From: Streptomyces pseudovenezuelae
GTDB lineage: Bacteria > Actinomycetota > Actinomycetes > Streptomycetales > Streptomycetaceae
Assembly (NCBI RefSeq): GCF_001513955.1
Contig: NZ_KQ948149.1
Coordinates: 468,227 to 532,226, forward strand
DNA: 64,000 bases
Direction: 5' to 3'
Shown here in pieces: positions 51,353 to 60,326 of this stretch; the first letter of the stretch is position 1, and the number at the start of each line of letters is the position of its first letter. A program made the translations under genes and the position numbers. A model generated the notes under the pieces. The model was not told the DNA's origin. It made no database searches and saw nothing but the letters and a program-made list of their open reading frames with translations.

Positions 51353-51835
51353 ATGGCCATCCGCTGGACCCACGTCGACAGCCCCGTCGGGGCCCTGCTC
51401 CTCACCGCCGACGAGACCGGTGCGCTGACCTCGCTGTCCGTCCCCGGTCAGAAGAACGGCCGTACCGTCCAGGAGGGTTGGGTCCACGACCCTGCCCCCT
51501 TCCGGGAGGCCGAGGAGCAGCTCGCCGCCTACTTCGCCGGTGAACTCAAGGAGTTCCGGCTGGAGTTGCGCCCCACAGGCACCGACTTCCGGACCCGCGT
51601 CTGGGACGCCCTCGACGACGTGCCGTACGGCGCGACGACGACGTACGGCGAGATCGCCGCCCGCGTCGGTGCCTCGCGCGTCGCCGTCCGGGCCGTGGGC
51701 GGCGCGATCGGCGCGAACCCCCTGCTCATCCTCCGCCCGTGCCACCGGGTGATCGGCGCGAACGGCCTGCTCACCGGGTACGCGGGCGGCCTGGAGCGCA
51801 AGACGGCCCTGCTCACCCTCGAAGGCGCCCTCTAG
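51353..51835 (+). CDS. ogt: methylated-DNA--protein-cysteine methyltransferase
   Basis: A 160-residue suicide methyltransferase that takes the methyl group from O6-methylguanine. The acceptor cysteine lies in ILRPCHRVIGANG, and the helix-turn-helix segment is YGEIAARVGASRVAVRAVGGAIG. The gene starts two bases after the Ada-AlkA stop with GGAG upstream, so the two alkylation repair genes form an operon probably activated by the Ada half. Confidence 0.94.
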   Translation: MAIRWTHVDSPVGALLLTADETGALTSLSVPGQKNGRTVQEGWVHDPAPFREAEEQLAAYFAGELKEFRLELRPTGTDFRTRVWDALDDVPYGATTTYGEIAARVGASRVAVRAVGGAIGANPLLILRPCHRVIGANGLLTGYAGGLERKTALLTLEGAL

Positions 51836-51864
51836 GTCCTCCAGGTCCTCCAGGCCTCGGGGCC

Positions 51865-52236
51865 CTAGGACTCCTCCAGTCCCCAGCTGTGGATCCGTCG
51901 CGGATGGATGCGGATCAGCTCCTCGCTGAAGTGCGGGCCCAACTCGTGCGGGCCCGTGAGGAGTTCCGCCTCCCCGCGGATGTCGATGCCGCGTACCGTC
52001 CACGGGTCGAGGCTGACGATGTCGTCGACGACCAGGGCGACCTTCGGGTTCTTCTGGAGGTTGCGCCACTTCTTCGTACGGCCCATCGCGTGACCGCCGA
52101 TCAGGATGGTGCCGTCGTCCTGCGGGAAGAAACCGACCGGGTTCGCCTGCGGCTGTCCGTGCGGGTCGACGGTGGCGAGCCGCCCCAGCCGCTGGGACTT
52201 CAGGTACGCGCGCTCGGCCTCGCTGAATTCGGTCAT
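51865..52236 (-). CDS. PPOX class F420-dependent oxidoreductase-like protein
   Basis: A 123-residue split-barrel protein beginning SEAERAYLKSQRLGRLATVD and containing PQANPVGFFPQDDGTILIGG, the standard pattern of small PPOX proteins that bind F420 or FMN. ATG at 52236 matches the conserved length; the frame extends upstream without a ribosome site. The substrate is unknown. It is convergent with ogt. Confidence 0.88.
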   Translation of the reverse strand: MTEFSEAERAYLKSQRLGRLATVDPHGQPQANPVGFFPQDDGTILIGGHAMGRTKKWRNLQKNPKVALVVDDIVSLDPWTVRGIDIRGEAELLTGPHELGPHFSEELIRIHPRRIHSWGLEES

Positions 52237-52351
52237 GCCAGCCACCCAAACACGTGCGCGCGGCCCGCACATCGGTATCTGGTCCCAACTCTGCCCAGAC
52301 CGCTCAGGCCTGCCCAGGACTGCGTGGGGCCGCGTGGGGCTGCGATCCGTC

Positions 52352-52834
52352 TCATCCCCACAGCACCGCCCCCAGCCACGCGCCCGTGATCAGCAGGCAG
52401 GTGAACAGTTCCGCCAGGACGCTGGAGCCGCCCGAGCGCATCGCCGTGCGCAGGGCGGTCCTCGCCTCCCGGTGGCCGCCGAGCCGGAGGCGTTCGGAGA
52501 CGTAGATGCCGCCCATGAACCCGGGGATCGCGCCGAGCACGGGGATCAGGAAGAAGCCGAGGAACGCGCCCACCCCGGCGTACACGGCCATGCGTGGGGT
52601 GGCCCCGCTCTCCCGCAGCCGGCGCGGCGGCAGCGCCCAGCGCACCACCTGGGAGAGGAACAGGGCGACCGTGGCCCCCACGAGCACGCCCCACGCGACC
52701 GGCTGCGGGTCCTTCAGCGCCCACCACAGGACCGCGGCCCACACGAGCCACGACCCCGGTACGCCGGGCACCAGAACCCCGACCAGGCCGAACAGCATGA
52801 CCAGGCCGACCAGCAGGAGGTCCCACACTCCCAT
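52352..52834 (-). CDS. DUF456 family membrane protein
   Basis: A 160-residue membrane protein with four to five helices. The glycine-rich turns LVPGVPGSWLVWAA and GFFLIPVLGAIPGFMGGIY are characteristic of DUF456. The function of the family is not known to me. It seems monocistronic. Confidence 0.87.
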   Translation of the reverse strand: MGVWDLLLVGLVMLFGLVGVLVPGVPGSWLVWAAVLWWALKDPQPVAWGVLVGATVALFLSQVVRWALPPRRLRESGATPRMAVYAGVGAFLGFFLIPVLGAIPGFMGGIYVSERLRLGGHREARTALRTAMRSGGSSVLAELFTCLLITGAWLGAVLWG

Positions 52835-53045
52835 TCGTCCAGGGTGCCGGAGGACGGACGCAAGCGCAGATCAGAGGTTCTCGGCGGCCTGACCGGCGGG
52901 TGCGAGCGGGTCGTAGGAGGCCGGCCGGCCTGCTGGGCAACACGCGTTCGACAGGTCACTCGACACGCCGTTCGGCGGGTGCGGCGGCACTTGATTTTCG
53001 GGATGCCCCGTTTTCATACGGCCCGCACGGTGGACAATTGGGGGC

Positions 53046-55325
53046 ATGAGCCAGCAGGGGGGAAGGCCCACCGGTCAAGAGGACGACTGGTGGGGGCAGC
53101 TGTACGACTCCGCCGACGACACGGGCCCCGCACCGGCCCCCGACACCCTCGACGACCGCTTCGCCTCGGCGGCGGGGGCGGTACGGGACGGGTCCGGGGC
53201 CAGGGTGAGCACGGCCGACGAAGCCGCGGTGCCCCGCGAGAGGGGTGGTGGGGGAGGCACCGACTCCGGAGTGGGGAGCCCTCGGCCCGGTACCGGGGTC
53301 CCCGCGCCGCGAACTGGCGACCCCGACGCGACGGCCCCTCCAGCCGACCGGCACCGCGCCCCCTGGGGACCGGAAGCGCCCTCTGACGCACCCGCCTCCT
53401 ACCCACCCGGATTCGCCGAGCGCGCGCCCGAGGACCGGCCCGCGAGTGGTCGTGCGTCCACGGAGACCCCTCCGGCCACGACCGTCCCGGCCTCGCGCGT
53501 GCCGACCGAGCCCCCGAGGCCCCCGACCGCGCCGCCCCCACCCCCTTCCGCCCCGCCTCGCCCCGCGGCCCCACCCCCACAGCACGCCGACGACCGGGCC
53601 GCGCCGGCCGGCACCGATGACGCGGGCGGCGGTGGTTTCGGCGGGCCGGTCCCGCCGGGCGACCCCGCTGCCGGTCCGGCCCGGGACGCCGTCCCCGACC
53701 GGCCCGTCTCGCCGGACCGCGGCGACGCCCGTGGGCCCGGCTTTCGCGGAGGCGGCCCGGGTGAAGGTGGGCCGGGCGGTGCCGGTTGGCCTGAGGGGGC
53801 CTCCGGTGGGCCCGCCCCCGTCGGCGGTGACGAGGACGTGCCGGCTCCTGGCCGCCCCGAAAGCCTTCCGAGGCCCGCAGAGCGACCTGCAGCCGGCACC
53901 CAGCGAAGCGAAGGCGACTGGTGGGCCGCACCACCAGCCCCGGGTTTCGCCCCGGCCCCCGGCCCCGACCCGCGCTTCGTCCCGGCCCCCGGTCCCGACT
54001 CCGGTTTCGACCCGGCCCCTAGGCCTGGCTCCGGCTCGGCCTCGGGCTCGGCCTCGGGCTCCGGCTCCGGCCCCGTCTCGGACTCGGGCTCCGTCTCAGG
54101 CCCCGACCCCGACCCCGTCTCCGCCCCAGGCCTGAACCCCGCCCCCGCCCCTACCCCCACCCCCGGCGCCACTCCCACCCAAAAGCCCCCCACGGCACCC
54201 CCACCCCCCACCGGCCCCGGCTCCACCCAGCCCAACCCCACGCCCCCACCCCCGCCCCCCGCGCAGGATCAGGACAGCGCCCCCCACCGGGACGCAACCC
54301 ACCCCGCCCCGCAGGCGCTCCGTACCGCCACCCGCGTGGACCTGCCCACCCTCCCGCCCGCTCCCGTCGGTTTCGTCGGGTCCGGGCCGCCCACCTACGA
54401 CGCCGAACCCACCGCCCTCCCGCCCGCCGACCCCGACGAACTCGACGACCTGGTGGCGGACACTGTGCTGGACGGGGCCAGGTACGGGGCCTGCACGCTG
54501 CGGGCGGTGTCCGTGCGCGGGGACTCGGCCAGGTTCCGGGGCGAGCCCCGGCGGGACTCCCTGCTCACCGCCCGCTTCGGCACCGGCGACCAGGCGTTGA
54601 TCCTGGTCGCCATGGCCACCGGCGCCCGCGCCACCCCCGGTGCCCACCGTGCAGCCGCCGAGGCGTGTCACTGGATCGGGCGGGCCGTGGGACGCAGTCA
54701 CGCCCGGCTCGCGCAGGACATCGGCGCCGCCCGCCGGGGCGACCTCAAGTCAGGGCTGCACCGGCTCACCGACCGCAGTCTCGGCAAGCTCCGCGCCAGC
54801 GCCGTCGAGCAGGGCATCGACCCGGAGGAGTACGCCGCCAGCCTGCGCTGTCTGCTCCTGCCCGCCGACCCCGACTGCCGTGTCCGCGTCTTCTTCGGCG
54901 TCGGCGCGGGCGGCCTCTTCCGCCTCCGCGACGGCGCGTGGCACGACATCGAACCCCAGGTCACCGACCTCACCGGCGAACCGGTCGTCGGCTTCGGCTC
55001 GCTGCCCCCGGAGACCCCCGACGGCGACCGCCTCACCATGGACCTCGGCATCCCCACACCCCCGAGCCCCTACGAACCCGCACCCGAACCACCCCGCGAG
55101 GCCTTCCGCTTCCGCGCCTCCGTCGCCCGCCCGGGTGATGCCCTTCTGATGTGCACCAGCGGCCTCGCCGAGCCCCTGCGCGGCGAGGCCGAACTGCGCG
55201 AGTACCTCACGGGACGGTGGTCGGACCCCACCCCGCCCGGACTCGCCGCGTTCTTCGCCGACTCCCAGGTCCGGGTCAAGGGATACGCCGACGACCGTAC
55301 CGCCGCCGCTGTTTGGGAGGCGTGA
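53046..55325 (+). CDS. protein phosphatase 2C domain protein with long proline-rich region
   Basis: A 759-residue protein. Residues 1-25 hold DDWWGQLYD, an aromatic-acidic motif that recurs in part as GDWWAAPP near residue 295. Residues 60-440 are disordered and dominated by Pro, Ala, Gly, Asp and Ser, with SGSASGSASGSGSG-type tracts near residue 325. Residues 465-755 resemble a PP2C-like phosphatase domain (DSLLTARFGTGDQALILVAM, DALLMCTSGLAEPL), but the usual metal aspartates are poorly conserved, so it may be a pseudophosphatase. ATG at 53046 follows a GGGGG stretch. There is no signal peptide. Confidence 0.75.
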   Translation: MSQQGGRPTGQEDDWWGQLYDSADDTGPAPAPDTLDDRFASAAGAVRDGSGARVSTADEAAVPRERGGGGGTDSGVGSPRPGTGVPAPRTGDPDATAPPADRHRAPWGPEAPSDAPASYPPGFAERAPEDRPASGRASTETPPATTVPASRVPTEPPRPPTAPPPPPSAPPRPAAPPPQHADDRAAPAGTDDAGGGGFGGPVPPGDPAAGPARDAVPDRPVSPDRGDARGPGFRGGGPGEGGPGGAGWPEGASGGPAPVGGDEDVPAPGRPESLPRPAERPAAGTQRSEGDWWAAPPAPGFAPAPGPDPRFVPAPGPDSGFDPAPRPGSGSASGSASGSGSGPVSDSGSVSGPDPDPVSAPGLNPAPAPTPTPGATPTQKPPTAPPPPTGPGSTQPNPTPPPPPPAQDQDSAPHRDATHPAPQALRTATRVDLPTLPPAPVGFVGSGPPTYDAEPTALPPADPDELDDLVADTVLDGARYGACTLRAVSVRGDSARFRGEPRRDSLLTARFGTGDQALILVAMATGARATPGAHRAAAEACHWIGRAVGRSHARLAQDIGAARRGDLKSGLHRLTDRSLGKLRASAVEQGIDPEEYAASLRCLLLPADPDCRVRVFFGVGAGGLFRLRDGAWHDIEPQVTDLTGEPVVGFGSLPPETPDGDRLTMDLGIPTPPSPYEPAPEPPREAFRFRASVARPGDALLMCTSGLAEPLRGEAELREYLTGRWSDPTPPGLAAFFADSQVRVKGYADDRTAAAVWEA

Positions 55326-55379
55326 TCGCGGTCATTGTGGATTGATGGACCCAAGGAGACCGAAGGGGTGCATGGATCC

Positions 55380-57122
55380 ATGGCCAAACAGAACGTCGCC
55401 GAACAGTTCGTTGACATCCTCGTCAAGGCCGGGGTGAAGCGCCTCTACGGCGTCGTCGGCGACAGCCTCAACCCGGTCGTGGACGCGGTCCGCCGCAACG
55501 CCGCCATCGACTGGGTGCACGTGCGGCACGAAGAGACCGCCGCCTTCGCCGCGGGCGCCGAGGCCCAGATCACCGGGAAGCTGGCCGCGTGCGCCGGTTC
55601 CTGCGGGCCCGGCAACCTGCACCTCATCAACGGGCTCTACGACGCCCACCGCTCCATGGCCCCGGTTCTCGCCCTCGCCTCGCACATCCCCTCCAGCGAG
55701 ATCGGCCTCGGTTTCTTCCAGGAGACCCACCCCGACCGTCTCTTCCAGGAGTGCAGCCACTACAGCGAGCTGATCTCCAGCCCGCAGCAGATGCCGCGGC
55801 TGCTCCAGACCGCCATCCAGAACGCCGTCGGCCGCTCCGGCGTCAGCGTCGTCTCCCTCCCCGGCGACATCGCCGACCAGCCCGCACCGGAGAAGTCCGC
55901 CGAGACCGCCCTCGTCACCTCGCGGCCCTCCGTCCGCCCCGGCGACGCGGAGATCGACAAGCTCGTCGAGATGATCGACAAGGCCCGGAAGGTCACCCTC
56001 TTCTGCGGCAGCGGCACCGCCGGCGCGCACGCCGAGGTCATGGAGTTCGCGGAGAAGGTCAAGTCGCCCGTGGGGCACGCCCTCAGGGGCAAGGAGTGGA
56101 TCCAGTACGACAATCCCTTCGACGTCGGCATGAGCGGACTGCTCGGCTACGGCGCCGCCTACGAGGCCACCCACGAGTGCGACCTGCTGATCCTGCTCGG
56201 CACCGACTTCCCGTACAACGCCTTCCTCCCCGACGACGTCCAGATCGCCCAGGTCGACGTACGGCCCGAACACCTCGGCCGCCGCTCCAAGCTGGACCTC
56301 GCCGTCTGGGGCGATGTGAAGGAGACCCTGCGCTGTCTGACGCCCCGGGTGAAGGAGAAGACGAACCGGCGCTTCCTGGACAGGATGCTCAAGAAGCACG
56401 CCGACGCGCTCGAAGGGGTCGTCAAGGCGTACACCCGCAAGGTCGAGAAGCACGTTCCGATCCATCCCGAGTACGTGGCCTCGGTACTGGACGAACTCGC
56501 CGACGACGACGCGGTGTTCACCGTCGACACCGGTATGTGCAATGTGTGGGCCGCCCGCTACATCTCGCCCAACGGCCGCCGCCGTGTGATCGGTTCGTTC
56601 TCGCACGGGTCCATGGCGAACGCGTTGCCCATGGCGATCGGCGCGCAGTTCACCGACCGGAAGCGACAGGTCGTGTCGATGTCCGGGGACGGCGGATTCT
56701 CCATGCTGATGGGGGACTTCCTGACGCTCGTGCAGTACGACCTCCCCGTGAAGGTCGTCCTGTTCAACAACTCCTCCCTCGGCATGGTCGAGTTGGAGAT
56801 GCTGGTCGCCGGGCTGCCCTCCTACGGCACCGCCAACAAGAACCCCGACTTCGCCGCCGTGGCGCAGGCCTGCGGGGCCTACGGCGTGCGCGTCGAGAAG
56901 CCCAAGGACCTCGCCGGGGCGCTGAAGTCGGCGTTCAGGCACAAGGGGCCGGCCCTCGTCGACATCGTCACCGACCCCAACGCCCTGTCCATCCCGCCGA
57001 AGATCAGCGCCGAGATGGTCACCGGCTTCGCGCTGTCCGCCTCGAAGATCGTCCTGGACGGCGGAGTCGGCCGCATGCTCCAGATGGCCCGCTCCAACCT
57101 CCGCAACATGCCGCGGCCCTGA
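55380..57122 (+). CDS. poxB: thiamine-diphosphate-dependent pyruvate dehydrogenase (quinone)/pyruvate oxidase-like enzyme
   Basis: A 580-residue enzyme of the acetolactate synthase/pyruvate oxidase family. The N-terminal Pyr domain has GVVGDSLNPVVDAVRR and the catalytic Glu in RHEETAAFAAGAEA. The central FAD-binding domain follows. The C-terminal PP domain has SGDGGFSMLMGDFLT ending in NN, the ThDP magnesium motif. It would oxidise pyruvate to acetate and CO2, passing electrons to menaquinone. ATG at 55380 fits the conserved MAKQNVAEQFVDIL start. It follows the PP2C-like gene by 54 bases, so co-expression is possible. Confidence 0.88.
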   Translation: MAKQNVAEQFVDILVKAGVKRLYGVVGDSLNPVVDAVRRNAAIDWVHVRHEETAAFAAGAEAQITGKLAACAGSCGPGNLHLINGLYDAHRSMAPVLALASHIPSSEIGLGFFQETHPDRLFQECSHYSELISSPQQMPRLLQTAIQNAVGRSGVSVVSLPGDIADQPAPEKSAETALVTSRPSVRPGDAEIDKLVEMIDKARKVTLFCGSGTAGAHAEVMEFAEKVKSPVGHALRGKEWIQYDNPFDVGMSGLLGYGAAYEATHECDLLILLGTDFPYNAFLPDDVQIAQVDVRPEHLGRRSKLDLAVWGDVKETLRCLTPRVKEKTNRRFLDRMLKKHADALEGVVKAYTRKVEKHVPIHPEYVASVLDELADDDAVFTVDTGMCNVWAARYISPNGRRRVIGSFSHGSMANALPMAIGAQFTDRKRQVVSMSGDGGFSMLMGDFLTLVQYDLPVKVVLFNNSSLGMVELEMLVAGLPSYGTANKNPDFAAVAQACGAYGVRVEKPKDLAGALKSAFRHKGPALVDIVTDPNALSIPPKISAEMVTGFALSASKIVLDGGVGRMLQMARSNLRNMPRP

Positions 57123-57149
57123 GGAGCCCGTGGATGCCAGACTGGGCGC

Positions 57150-57518
57150 ATGCCGGACATCGCCTTCACCGACGTCGCGCCCGTCGTCCCGGTCCGCGAC
57201 CTCGACGCGGCCCTGGAGCGGTACCGACGGCTGGGCTTCACGGCTCGTGCCCATGACGGTCCGCAGGCGTACGGCTTCGTCGAGCGGGGGTCGGTCTCGA
57301 TCCACCTCAGCGAGTGGTCCGAGCACGACCCGCTGCGCACCGGGGCCGTCGTCTACCTCTATGTGAGCGACGCCGACGCCGTCCACGCCGAGTGGGCGGC
57401 GTCCGGCGTCGAGGGCCGCTTCGTCGAGCCGTCCGACACCCCTTACGGGCTGCGTGAGTTCACCTACGTGGACGCCGACGGCACGGCTCACCGGGTCGGG
57501 TCCCCGGCCGGCTCCTAG
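57150..57518 (+). CDS. VOC family (bleomycin resistance-like) protein
   Basis: A 122-residue protein with AFTDVAPVVPVRDLDAALER at the start and TYVDADGTAHRVGSP at the end, as in bleomycin-resistance-type binding proteins. The DGPQAYGFVERGSVSIHLSE strand supports this. The metal ligands are partly altered, so it may bind a ligand and not catalyse. The stop overlaps the convergent gene by four bases. Confidence 0.82.
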   Translation: MPDIAFTDVAPVVPVRDLDAALERYRRLGFTARAHDGPQAYGFVERGSVSIHLSEWSEHDPLRTGAVVYLYVSDADAVHAEWAASGVEGRFVEPSDTPYGLREFTYVDADGTAHRVGSPAGS

Positions 57519-58942
57519 CCCTCGGACTTCACCCACGCCCGCTCGCCCGCGGCGTTCGTGCCGTACCAGAGCCGGGTCAGGCCCTTGATGCTGGTCGTGC
57601 GGAACGGGCGGCCGTGGTCGTCGATGCGGACCGTGCCGGTGCGGCCCTGGGAGGACCAGTCGAGTTCGAGGTACCAGCTGCAGTCGTACGTCTGCGTCGT
57701 CGCGGTGACCAGCAGTACCTCCGGGTCCGTGGCGGAGACCCGGTAGGGGAACTCCACCGCGGGGACGGTCTGCCCGGTGTCGTTGCCGGCGACCGCGTGG
57801 GCGACGGGGCGGTCGATGTCCAGGTTCACGTCGAAGCCGCGGGGAGTGATCCCGCCGCCGCAGCCCTGGTCCATGGCGTACGCGGTACCGGGCGCCGGGG
57901 AGCTTCGGCCGGTGATCCGGACGCGGAGCGCCTCCAGGACGACGGCCGTGGACGACCGCCCCTGCACGGAGATCTGCACCTTCGTCTCCCGCCCGTGGAT
58001 CGCGCCCTGGGTCGCCGCCCAGATCCCGGCGTCCTGCACGAGCGGGGGCGGGGGAACCTGGGAGGGCGGCTTGTCGATGACGTAGTCGTGACCGCAGCTT
58101 CCCTCCCAGATCTGGGAGTTCGCGCTCCAGGTCAGGGGAGTGCCGACGGAGGTCCCCTGCCGGCCGGCCCCTGCGCTCTCCTTCGCGGTGCCGCGGCCGT
58201 GGGACGCCGAAGCGGACGGACGGGTGCGGGTGGCCTCGGCGGAGGGGGATGCGGACGTGGCGTCGGGACTCGGTGACGGCGATCCGGAACGGCCGGGCAG
58301 GCCCGACGCGGTCGTCCGCGACGACGGGTCAGGAGCCTGGGCCACCTTGTCCGAGGCGGGACGGCCGGACGGCAGCGCCGAAAGGCTGCCCAGGGTGGCC
58401 AGCGCGACCACGACGGCGGCCGCGGTGCCGAGGAAACGCCGGCGGCGGTACCAGGGGCGGGGTGGCGGAGCGGACGCCGTCACCCGCACGGTGTCCGGCG
58501 CACCCGCGTGCTCGTCGTCGCCCGGTCCCTCGTCCGCGCTCCGCGGGCCCGGCCCACCGGTCGCCTCGGCGCGCGGATCCCGCCCGGACCCGGCCGGCAC
58601 GACGGGCGCCTCCGCCGCCTCCGTCGCCGACGACGGCTCTGTCGGCTCCGATGACTCCGCCGCTTCCGCGGTCCGCGGCCGCTGCCTCGCCGCCACCGCC
58701 GCCAGCCACAGCCGGTGCAGCTCCATCCGCTCCTCGGCCGATGCCCCGCACAGGGCGGCGAACCGCTCCGCCGGTGCGAAGTCGACCGGCACGGCGTCCC
58801 CCGCGCAGTACCGGTGCAGCGTCGAGGTGTTCATGCTCAGCCGCCGGGCCAGCGAACCGTAACTGCGGTCCGTGCGCTCCTTCAGCCGCCGCAGCAGGGC
58901 CGCGAACTCCTGGACCTCGTCCTGTGGTTCCGGTGCCGACAA
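57515..58942 (-). CDS. membrane-tethered XRE-type helix-turn-helix protein with extracellular domain
   Basis: A 475-residue protein from a TTG at 58942 with GGGGGA upstream. Residues 10-65 are a helix-turn-helix of the XRE type (LARRLSMNTSTLHRYCAG). A charged linker leads to one membrane helix, RRRRFLGTAAAVVVALATLG, near residue 175. The outer part has a Ser/Thr/Pro linker and a C-terminal domain of about 200 residues with cysteines at SCGHDYVIDKPP, MDQGCGGG and TYDCSWYLEL. It looks like a one-piece envelope sensor; the signal is unknown. Confidence 0.82.
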   Translation of the reverse strand: MSAPEPQDEVQEFAALLRRLKERTDRSYGSLARRLSMNTSTLHRYCAGDAVPVDFAPAERFAALCGASAEERMELHRLWLAAVAARQRPRTAEAAESSEPTEPSSATEAAEAPVVPAGSGRDPRAEATGGPGPRSADEGPGDDEHAGAPDTVRVTASAPPPRPWYRRRRFLGTAAAVVVALATLGSLSALPSGRPASDKVAQAPDPSSRTTASGLPGRSGSPSPSPDATSASPSAEATRTRPSASASHGRGTAKESAGAGRQGTSVGTPLTWSANSQIWEGSCGHDYVIDKPPSQVPPPPLVQDAGIWAATQGAIHGRETKVQISVQGRSSTAVVLEALRVRITGRSSPAPGTAYAMDQGCGGGITPRGFDVNLDIDRPVAHAVAGNDTGQTVPAVEFPYRVSATDPEVLLVTATTQTYDCSWYLELDWSSQGRTGTVRIDDHGRPFRTTSIKGLTRLWYGTNAAGERAWVKSEG

Positions 58943-59153
58943 CGATTCCCCCTAGATCCCGCATCCCAGGCACTCCCTATACCTGCACGTCAGACGGCCT
59001 GGGATGGTTCCATGCCGACGGATCCCGTGTCCCGTGTTGCGTCCGCCCCGAGTGACCGCTGATGCTCTTGGTGTCACACCGACCGGGCCGGACCGACCAT
59101 CCGGTGTCGTCGTGGCATCCCACATTCAGGTACGTATCTCACGGGGGACACTC

Positions 59154-59765
59154 ATGCCCAAGCACAGTCGAGCAGGCGGGCTCACCGTACTCTCTCTCAC
59201 CGGCCTCATGCTCGGCGTCACCCTGGCCGTGCAGGCCGGAGCCGCGCCGGCCGCGCCGAAGTTCCTCTCGGCCGGGGACCTCCCGCCGCACCCCTCGTCG
59301 GCGTGGACGGCGGGCAAGGTGACCGACGGCGTCCCGGACGAACTGCTGCTCTGCCTGAAGGACGCGCTGCCGGGCTACGACTCCCGGTACCGCGACTTCC
59401 GCACCGACCTGGACACCAGCGCCCGGCAGCTGACGATCGAGGTCGGCACCAAGGCCAAGGCCGCGGCTCTCGCCACCCGCATGAACAAGGAGATCCGCAC
59501 CTGCGCGGACCGCCTCGAACAGGGCGACCCGGAACTGGAGGCGACGTACAAGGACTACGGCAAGGTCGCGGTCGAGGAGGGCGCCCGGGTGCACGGCCTG
59601 CACACGGAGTACTCCTACGGTGCCACCGACATCCGCCTGCTGTCCGTGGGCCGGGACGACCGGACCGTCACCGTCGTGGAGTGGTCCCAGATGGGCGACT
59701 TCGGCGACGCCCCGGTGAAGGCCTTCAAGAAGACGACCGCCACCGCGGTGAACAAGCTCCACTGA
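59154..59765 (+). CDS. small secreted protein, unknown function
   Basis: A 203-residue exported protein. ATG at 59154 follows GGGGGA and opens a Sec signal (LTVLSLTGLMLGVTLAVQAG). The mature part has two cysteines (LLLCLKDAL and IRTCADRLE) that can pair. It lies upstream of a second small secreted protein on the same strand and next to the membrane-tethered regulator, with which it may share control. Confidence 0.75.
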   Translation: MPKHSRAGGLTVLSLTGLMLGVTLAVQAGAAPAAPKFLSAGDLPPHPSSAWTAGKVTDGVPDELLLCLKDALPGYDSRYRDFRTDLDTSARQLTIEVGTKAKAAALATRMNKEIRTCADRLEQGDPELEATYKDYGKVAVEEGARVHGLHTEYSYGATDIRLLSVGRDDRTVTVVEWSQMGDFGDAPVKAFKKTTATAVNKLH

Positions 59766-59769
59766 AGCC

Positions 59770-59808
59770 GGGGCCGCCCTCCCGCACGGGGGCCGGGCGG
59801 GCGGCCCC
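59770..59808 (+). terminator. hairpin after the first secreted protein
   Basis: GGGGCCGCC (59770-59778) pairs with GGCGGCCCC (59800-59808) around a GC-rich loop, five bases after the stop codon. It may end or attenuate transcription before the next secreted-protein gene. Confidence 0.55.
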
Positions 59809-59858
59809 GCACGGACCACACGACCAGCAGCAGAAACGAAAGAAAACGGGGAACACGA

Positions 59859-60326
59859 ATGAACACGACCAAGGCGACCCGCCGCACCACCCTGGCCCTC
59901 GGCCTCGCCCTGGCCCTCGGCCTCGGTGTCACGGCCCAGGCCTCCGCCGGAGCACCGCGCAGCGTCAGCGGGAAGCCCTCCGACAACATCACGCGCATCG
60001 CCGACTTCTACGGCGCCTACATCGACGCGGTGACCGACGAGGGCAGCGGCGAACTCCGGGACGCCCTGCGCGCCCACTACCTGACGCCCGCCTTCCAGAA
60101 GGAACTGAACGCCTGGGAGGAGAAGGAGCACGCCGACGGCGTCCTGCGCGCCCAGAACGTGCCCCTCGCGTGGAAGGTCACCGACAACGGCAGCACCTCC
60201 GCCCGCACCGAGGCCACCGTCACCCTCACCTGGAGCGCCGGTCAGACCAGCACCCTCGTGGTCGACATGACCCGCGACAGCCACAAGATCCTCCACATCG
60301 GCGCCAAGGGCGTCGGGAGCAAGTAG
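59859..60326 (+). CDS. small secreted protein, unknown function
   Basis: A 155-residue exported protein. The basic NTTKATRRTT start precedes a signal peptide ending in ASAGA. The mature part has no cysteine and a mixed alpha/beta pattern (DFYGAYIDAVTDE, EATVTLTWSAGQTSTLVVDM) reminiscent of small NTF2-like folds. ATG at 59859 follows AAAGAAAACGGGG. No family is recognised with confidence. Confidence 0.72.
   Translation: MNTTKATRRTTLALGLALALGLGVTAQASAGAPRSVSGKPSDNITRIADFYGAYIDAVTDEGSGELRDALRAHYLTPAFQKELNAWEEKEHADGVLRAQNVPLAWKVTDNGSTSARTEATVTLTWSAGQTSTLVVDMTRDSHKILHIGAKGVGSK

Noticed and set aside
51836..51865. Direct repeat GGTCCTCCA after ogt as a regulatory element
   Set aside because: Only two short copies in a 29-base gap between convergent genes; more likely part of terminator sequence or chance.
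55332..57536. A 734-codon minus-strand frame opposite the pyruvate oxidase-type gene
   Set aside because: It mirrors a strongly conserved ThDP enzyme and has no protein features of its own.
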